DNA from: Lysobacter enzymogenes
Lineage (GTDB): Bacteria; Pseudomonadota; Gammaproteobacteria; Xanthomonadales; Xanthomonadaceae
Assembly (NCBI RefSeq): GCF_023617245.1
Contig: NZ_CP067396.1
Coordinates: 3,906,001-3,970,000, forward strand
Length of the DNA stretch: 64,000 bases
Reading direction: 5' to 3'
Under the pieces are notes generated by a model, which made no database searches, had not been told where the DNA came from, and saw only the letters and a program-made list of their open reading frames with translations. This document shows, one piece after another, positions 60,700-64,000 of this stretch. How positions within the stretch are numbered: the stretch's first letter is position 1; each line of letters opens with the position of its first letter. The translations under genes were made by a program, and so were the position numbers.

Positions 60700-61869
60700 A
60701 TGTCGTACAACGCCGAAACCGCCGGCCCGCTGCGTTCGGCCTCCCGCCTCAAGCTTCGCACGGCGCTGCAGTTCGCGTTCTGCGCGGCGATCTTCGCCGC
60801 CAGCCTGGTCCCGGCCGTGCTGACCCTGCGCAAGCAGCCGCCGGATGTGGAGAAGGTGCAGGAACTGCGCAAGCTCGCCGAGTTCCCGAGCGCCTGGGAA
60901 GGCGGCGCGCTCGCGATCGACAAGAACTATGTCGCCGTCGACCGCTGGTTCAACGACAACCTCGCCTACCGCAGCCTGATGATCCGGCTGAAGAACCAGC
61001 TCGATTACTCGCTGTTCCGCTCCTCCAGCCGGGTCTACTTCGGCAAGCGCCGCGAAATCTACGGCCGCAACCTGCTCGACAACGAGCTGCCGGCGGCCGA
61101 GCGCCTGTTCGCCACCGACGAGGCGATCGAGAAGACCCGCAACGGCGTGGCCGCCTTCGACCAGCGCGCGCGCGCCCAGGGCGTCACCGTGATCTGGATC
61201 GCGCCGCTGCAGCGCGCGCACTTCGACCAGAGCCGGCTGCCGTTCTTCGCCCCGCGCCTGCCGCAGCCCTCGCGCTTCTTCGCGTTCTACAACCGGCTCA
61301 AGCAGACGCCGCAGCTGCAGTTCGTCGATCTCTACGCGCTGATGCGCGCCGAGCAGTCCAACTTCCCGCTGTTCTTCCGCCAGGATTTCCACTGGACCGA
61401 CCTGAGCGCGCGGCTGGTGGCGATGGACGTGGTCGCGCGCATCGCCAAGCTGGAGGGTTCGCCCAAGCAATGGGCCTACCCGCTGGAAGTCGAGGAAACG
61501 CCGTACGTCGGCAGCGACATGCGCTTCGCCGCGCTGCTGCACGCCAAGCCGCTGGTGGAGCCCGGGGTCAAGAAGAACTGGGCCGACTTCCACGTCTACA
61601 ACGCGCGCAGCACCGCCGAGACCGGGCTGGAGTTCGACACCGACAGCCTGCCGGGCAAGGGGCTGCTGCCCAACACCTGCCTGTTCGGCAACAGCTTCTC
61701 CGACGGCATGGTCCGGGTCGGCCTGGGCGACCACTTCGAATCCTTCACCCGTTTCGACCGCAACGGCTCGGTGCTGCAGGCGCCGGAAACGGCCCGCGCG
61801 CGCGGCTGCAAGTACCTGATCATCCAGCTGCTCGACATCTCTCCGGCGTGGTCGGTGTTCGCTTCGTAA
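60700..61869 (+). CDS. AlgJ/AlgX-like SGNH-family O-acetyltransferase partner
   Basis: 389 residues. A single N-terminal membrane helix (FAFCAAIFAASLVPAVLTL) anchors a periplasmic domain. YFGKRREIYGRNLLDNE, VIWIAPLQRAHFDQSRLP, the catalytic Asp-x-His FFRQDFHWTDLSARLVA and a nucleophile stretch LFGNSFSDGM (GNS) fit the AlgJ/AlgX (SGNH/DHHW) family. It should transfer acetyl groups to a surface polysaccharide in the periplasm. AlgI follows directly. Confidence 0.85.
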   Translation: MSYNAETAGPLRSASRLKLRTALQFAFCAAIFAASLVPAVLTLRKQPPDVEKVQELRKLAEFPSAWEGGALAIDKNYVAVDRWFNDNLAYRSLMIRLKNQLDYSLFRSSSRVYFGKRREIYGRNLLDNELPAAERLFATDEAIEKTRNGVAAFDQRARAQGVTVIWIAPLQRAHFDQSRLPFFAPRLPQPSRFFAFYNRLKQTPQLQFVDLYALMRAEQSNFPLFFRQDFHWTDLSARLVAMDVVARIAKLEGSPKQWAYPLEVEETPYVGSDMRFAALLHAKPLVEPGVKKNWADFHVYNARSTAETGLEFDTDSLPGKGLLPNTCLFGNSFSDGMVRVGLGDHFESFTRFDRNGSVLQAPETARARGCKYLIIQLLDISPAWSVFAS

Positions 61870-61906
61870 CCCGCCACTTCTTCCGTCTTCCAGCCGCCGA
61901 ACGCCG

Positions 61907-63331
61907 ATGGTCTTCTCGTCTCCCGCTTTCCTGTTCGTTTTCTTCCCGCTGTTCTTCGGCTTGTATTTCCTGTTGCCGCGCGCGCTGCGCAACGCCTGGA
62001 TCCTGCTGTCGAGCGTGCTGTTCTACGCGCTGGGCGCGGGCCCGTTCACGCTGCTGCCGCTGGGCCTGGTCGCCGCCAACTGGGCGCTGAGCCACCTGAT
62101 CGAGCGCTTGCGCGATCGCCGCATCGGCGCGCTGCCGGCCGACCGGCTGGCGCTGTGGCTGGGCGTGGCGATGAACCTGATCCCGCTGCTGCTGTTCAAG
62201 TACCTGGTGTTCTTCGCCCAGATCGCCGCCGACTTCCTCGGCCCGATGGCCGCGTTCGATCCGGCCAAGCTCGGCTGGATCCTGCCGCTGGGCATCTCGT
62301 TCTACAGCTTCCACTTCATTTCCTACCTGGTCGACGTCTACCAGCGCCACATCCCGGCCGAGCGCAGCGTCGCCAAGTTCGCGATCTACATCTTCCTGTT
62401 CCCGCATCTGGTCGCCGGGCCGATCGTGCGCTTCGCCGAGATCAAGTCGCAGCTGGGCATCGAGCGCCGCGGCCTGGTCGGCCGCGACGTGTACTGGGGC
62501 CTGCTGATCTTCATCGTCGGCCTGGCCAAGAAGATCCTGATCGCCGACCCGCTGGGTTCGGTGGTCGACGTGGTCCACTCCGGCGACCTGCACCTGTCGA
62601 CCTATTCGGCGTGGCTGGCCGCGCTGTGCTACTCCTTCCAGATCTACTTCGACTTCTCCGGCTACACCGACATGGCGATCGGCATGGCGCGGATGATGGG
62701 CTTCCGCTTCCCGCAGAACTTCGACCGCCCCTACACCTCGCACAGCGTGACCGAGTTCTGGCGGCGCTGGCACATGACCCTGTCGCGCTGGTTCCGCGAC
62801 TACCTCTACATCCCGCTCGGCGGCAATCGCGGCAGCGCCCAGCGCACCTACTTCAACCTGCTGGTGATCTTCGTGCTGTGCGGCCTGTGGCACGGCGCGG
62901 CCTACACCTTCCTGGTCTGGGGCCTGGGCCACGGCCTGCTGCTGGTGCTGGAGCGCGCCAAGCTGCTGCGCCTGCAGAACCTGCCGGCGGCGAACCTGTG
63001 GGTGTTCGCGCTGGTGACCCTGTTGTGGGTGCCGTTCCGCTCCAAGGACCTGGCCACCACCGGCAAGCTGCTCAAGGCCATGTTCGGGCTGGAACCGTCG
63101 GTGCCGCTGTGGGTCGAGGCCAACCGGATGCTGGCCAATCCCAAGATCCTGTTCCTGCTGGCCCTGGCCGCGTTGATCTGCCTGATCGGCCGCCCGACCT
63201 TCGACAAGCTGCGCAGCTTCAGCTTCAAGACGCCGGCGCTGATGCCGGTCTACTGCGCGGTGTTGTACTTCCTGGCCTGCATCTCGGTGGTGGAAAGCGG
63301 GTTCAACCCGTTCATCTACTTCCAGTTCTGA
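61907..63331 (+). CDS. MBOAT-family O-acetyltransferase (AlgI-like)
   Basis: 474 residues with about twelve membrane helices. FYSFHFISYLVDVYQRHIPAER, FPHLVAGPIVRF, YFDFSGYTDMAIGMARMMGFRFPQNFDRPY, SVTEFWRRWHMTLSRWFRDYLYIPLGGNR and VLCGLWHGAAYTFLVWG (catalytic His) match AlgI/DltB. It is thought to move acetyl from acetyl-CoA across the membrane. It works with the preceding AlgJ-like protein. No polymer genes are seen here; the target glycan is unknown. Confidence 0.93.
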   Translation: MVFSSPAFLFVFFPLFFGLYFLLPRALRNAWILLSSVLFYALGAGPFTLLPLGLVAANWALSHLIERLRDRRIGALPADRLALWLGVAMNLIPLLLFKYLVFFAQIAADFLGPMAAFDPAKLGWILPLGISFYSFHFISYLVDVYQRHIPAERSVAKFAIYIFLFPHLVAGPIVRFAEIKSQLGIERRGLVGRDVYWGLLIFIVGLAKKILIADPLGSVVDVVHSGDLHLSTYSAWLAALCYSFQIYFDFSGYTDMAIGMARMMGFRFPQNFDRPYTSHSVTEFWRRWHMTLSRWFRDYLYIPLGGNRGSAQRTYFNLLVIFVLCGLWHGAAYTFLVWGLGHGLLLVLERAKLLRLQNLPAANLWVFALVTLLWVPFRSKDLATTGKLLKAMFGLEPSVPLWVEANRMLANPKILFLLALAALICLIGRPTFDKLRSFSFKTPALMPVYCAVLYFLACISVVESGFNPFIYFQF

Positions 63332-63396
63332 GGCCCGACCGCGCCGCGCGGCCGCGCAGGCGGCCGCGCGCGTGCACCCGCACTGGCCTGGGCGCA

Positions 63397-63792
63397 TCAG
63401 TCCAGGTTGAGCTGCCACGACACTCCGAAGCGGTCCTGTACCCAGGCGAATCGCTGGCTGAAGCCGTAATTGTCCAGCGGCATCAGCACCTTGCCGCCCT
63501 CGCCCAGCGCCTGCGCCAGGACGTCGAGCTGTTCGCGCGACTCGCAGGTCACGAACAGCGAGCTCGACGGAGTGAAGTCGAAGGCGTGCTCGACCGGGCT
63601 GTCGCTGCACATCACGGTCAGGTCGCCGAGGGCGAAGCTGGCGACCATCACCGAGCCCTCGGGCCCCTGCTCGCCCGGGCCGTAGCGGCGCACCTCGAGA
63701 ATGCGGCTGTCGGGGATCAGCGAGACATAGAGGTTCATCGCGGCCTCGCATCGGCCGGCGAACATCAGGAACGGGCAGACCTGGACGGGCAT
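63397..63792 (-). CDS. VOC/PhnB-like glyoxalase-fold protein
   Basis: 131 residues. The pattern VQVCPFLMFAGRCEAAMNLYVSLIPDSRILEVRRYGPGE, VMVASFALGDLTVMCSDSP, SSSLFVTCESREQLDVLAQAL and YGFSQRFAWVQDRFGVSWQLNL matches PhnB-like proteins in the glyoxalase/bleomycin-resistance superfamily. No substrate is predicted. Convergent with the AlgI-like gene. Confidence 0.88.
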   Translation of the reverse strand: MPVQVCPFLMFAGRCEAAMNLYVSLIPDSRILEVRRYGPGEQGPEGSVMVASFALGDLTVMCSDSPVEHAFDFTPSSSLFVTCESREQLDVLAQALGEGGKVLMPLDNYGFSQRFAWVQDRFGVSWQLNLD

Positions 63793-64000
63793 GGCGCGGC
63801 CTCGGCTTCGTCGCGACCCGCGGTCGCGGAAGCTGCAGGGTAGCGCCGCCGGCGTTGCCGCGACGGCAAGCGAATCGTGTCGAAGTGTGAAGCCGCGGCG
63901 CCGGGCGCGATCCGCGCGGCGCAGCCGCGTCAGGACCGCGCCGCCAGCCGCCGCCGGTTGTGTGCGACCGTTCGCGCGACCGGCCGCAATCCGCTGGCCA

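Noticed and set aside
63793..64000. Possible gene at the right window edge
   Set aside because: No frame with a start, ribosome site or recognisable motif; too short to judge.

Overview
The window looks like chromosome from a very GC-rich gammaproteobacterium of the Xanthomonadaceae, most likely Lysobacter or a close relative. The evidence is an arginine operon built around N-acetylornithine carbamoyltransferase and a fused acetylglutamate synthase-kinase (a Xanthomonas-type arrangement), a FimX-type REC-PAS-GGDEF-EAL protein, an alanine/lysine-tailed DksA, GTAG-headed REP elements, and codons that almost always end in G or C. The genus assignment is inference. No insertion sequence, prophage, rRNA operon or CRISPR array was seen.

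Layout. 1-5106: start of a lipoprotein gene (minus) and a very large helicase-nuclease (plus). 5643-13925: a compact secondary-metabolite locus in two converging arms. The plus arm holds an acyl carrier protein, a fatty acyl-AMP ligase and an acyl-CoA dehydrogenase. The minus arm holds a one-module cysteine NRPS (Cy-A-PCP-TE) and a flavin monooxygenase. 14254-16084: an Asp-nucleophile alpha/beta hydrolase and a thioesterase-like protein. 16183-28023 (minus): an arginine/proline block in the order argF', argG, argE', argB (NAGS-K), GNAT, argC, short-type proS, argH, proB, proA. A repeated long hairpin sits in three of its gaps, and a short leader frame plus terminator precede it. 28416-37777: cysS, sufE, an MFS exporter, a deaminase, dksA, yidD, a dihydroorotase-family gene and an M23 peptidase. 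38073-46070: a papain-like-fold protein, a 7TM diguanylate cyclase, folE2, a squalene/phytoene synthase-like protein, gph, ubiG and mtaD. 46462-50582: efp and epmB (divergent), then fimX. 50728-60166: htpX, gluQ, two acetoacetyl-CoA-reductase-like SDRs around phaR, an M48 peptidase, an FGE-fold lipoprotein and rnd. 60269-63792: tRNA-Ala(CGC), an AlgJ/AlgI-like O-acetylation pair and a VOC protein.

How the genes work together. Arginine synthesis here runs through acetylated intermediates: a fused NAGS-K, ArgC, carbamoylation of acetylornithine, then deacetylation of acetylcitrulline before ArgG and ArgH. Proline synthesis (ProB, ProA) and a prolyl-tRNA synthetase lie in the same block. The efp/epmB pair supplies EF-P and its lysine-modification enzyme. 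The most novel-looking locus is 5643-13925. Its predicted chemistry is to load a carboxylic acid on a free carrier protein, desaturate it, condense it with cysteine, possibly cyclise to a thiazoline, release it by thioesterase and oxidise it with a flavoenzyme. I do not recognise this gene combination as a characterised pathway.

Non-coding repeats are unusually informative: REP/REPIN elements, a 76-bp direct repeat, two MITE-like elements (one with perfect 33-bp inverted ends), three near-identical hairpins confined to the arginine block, and several stop codons that lie inside repeats.
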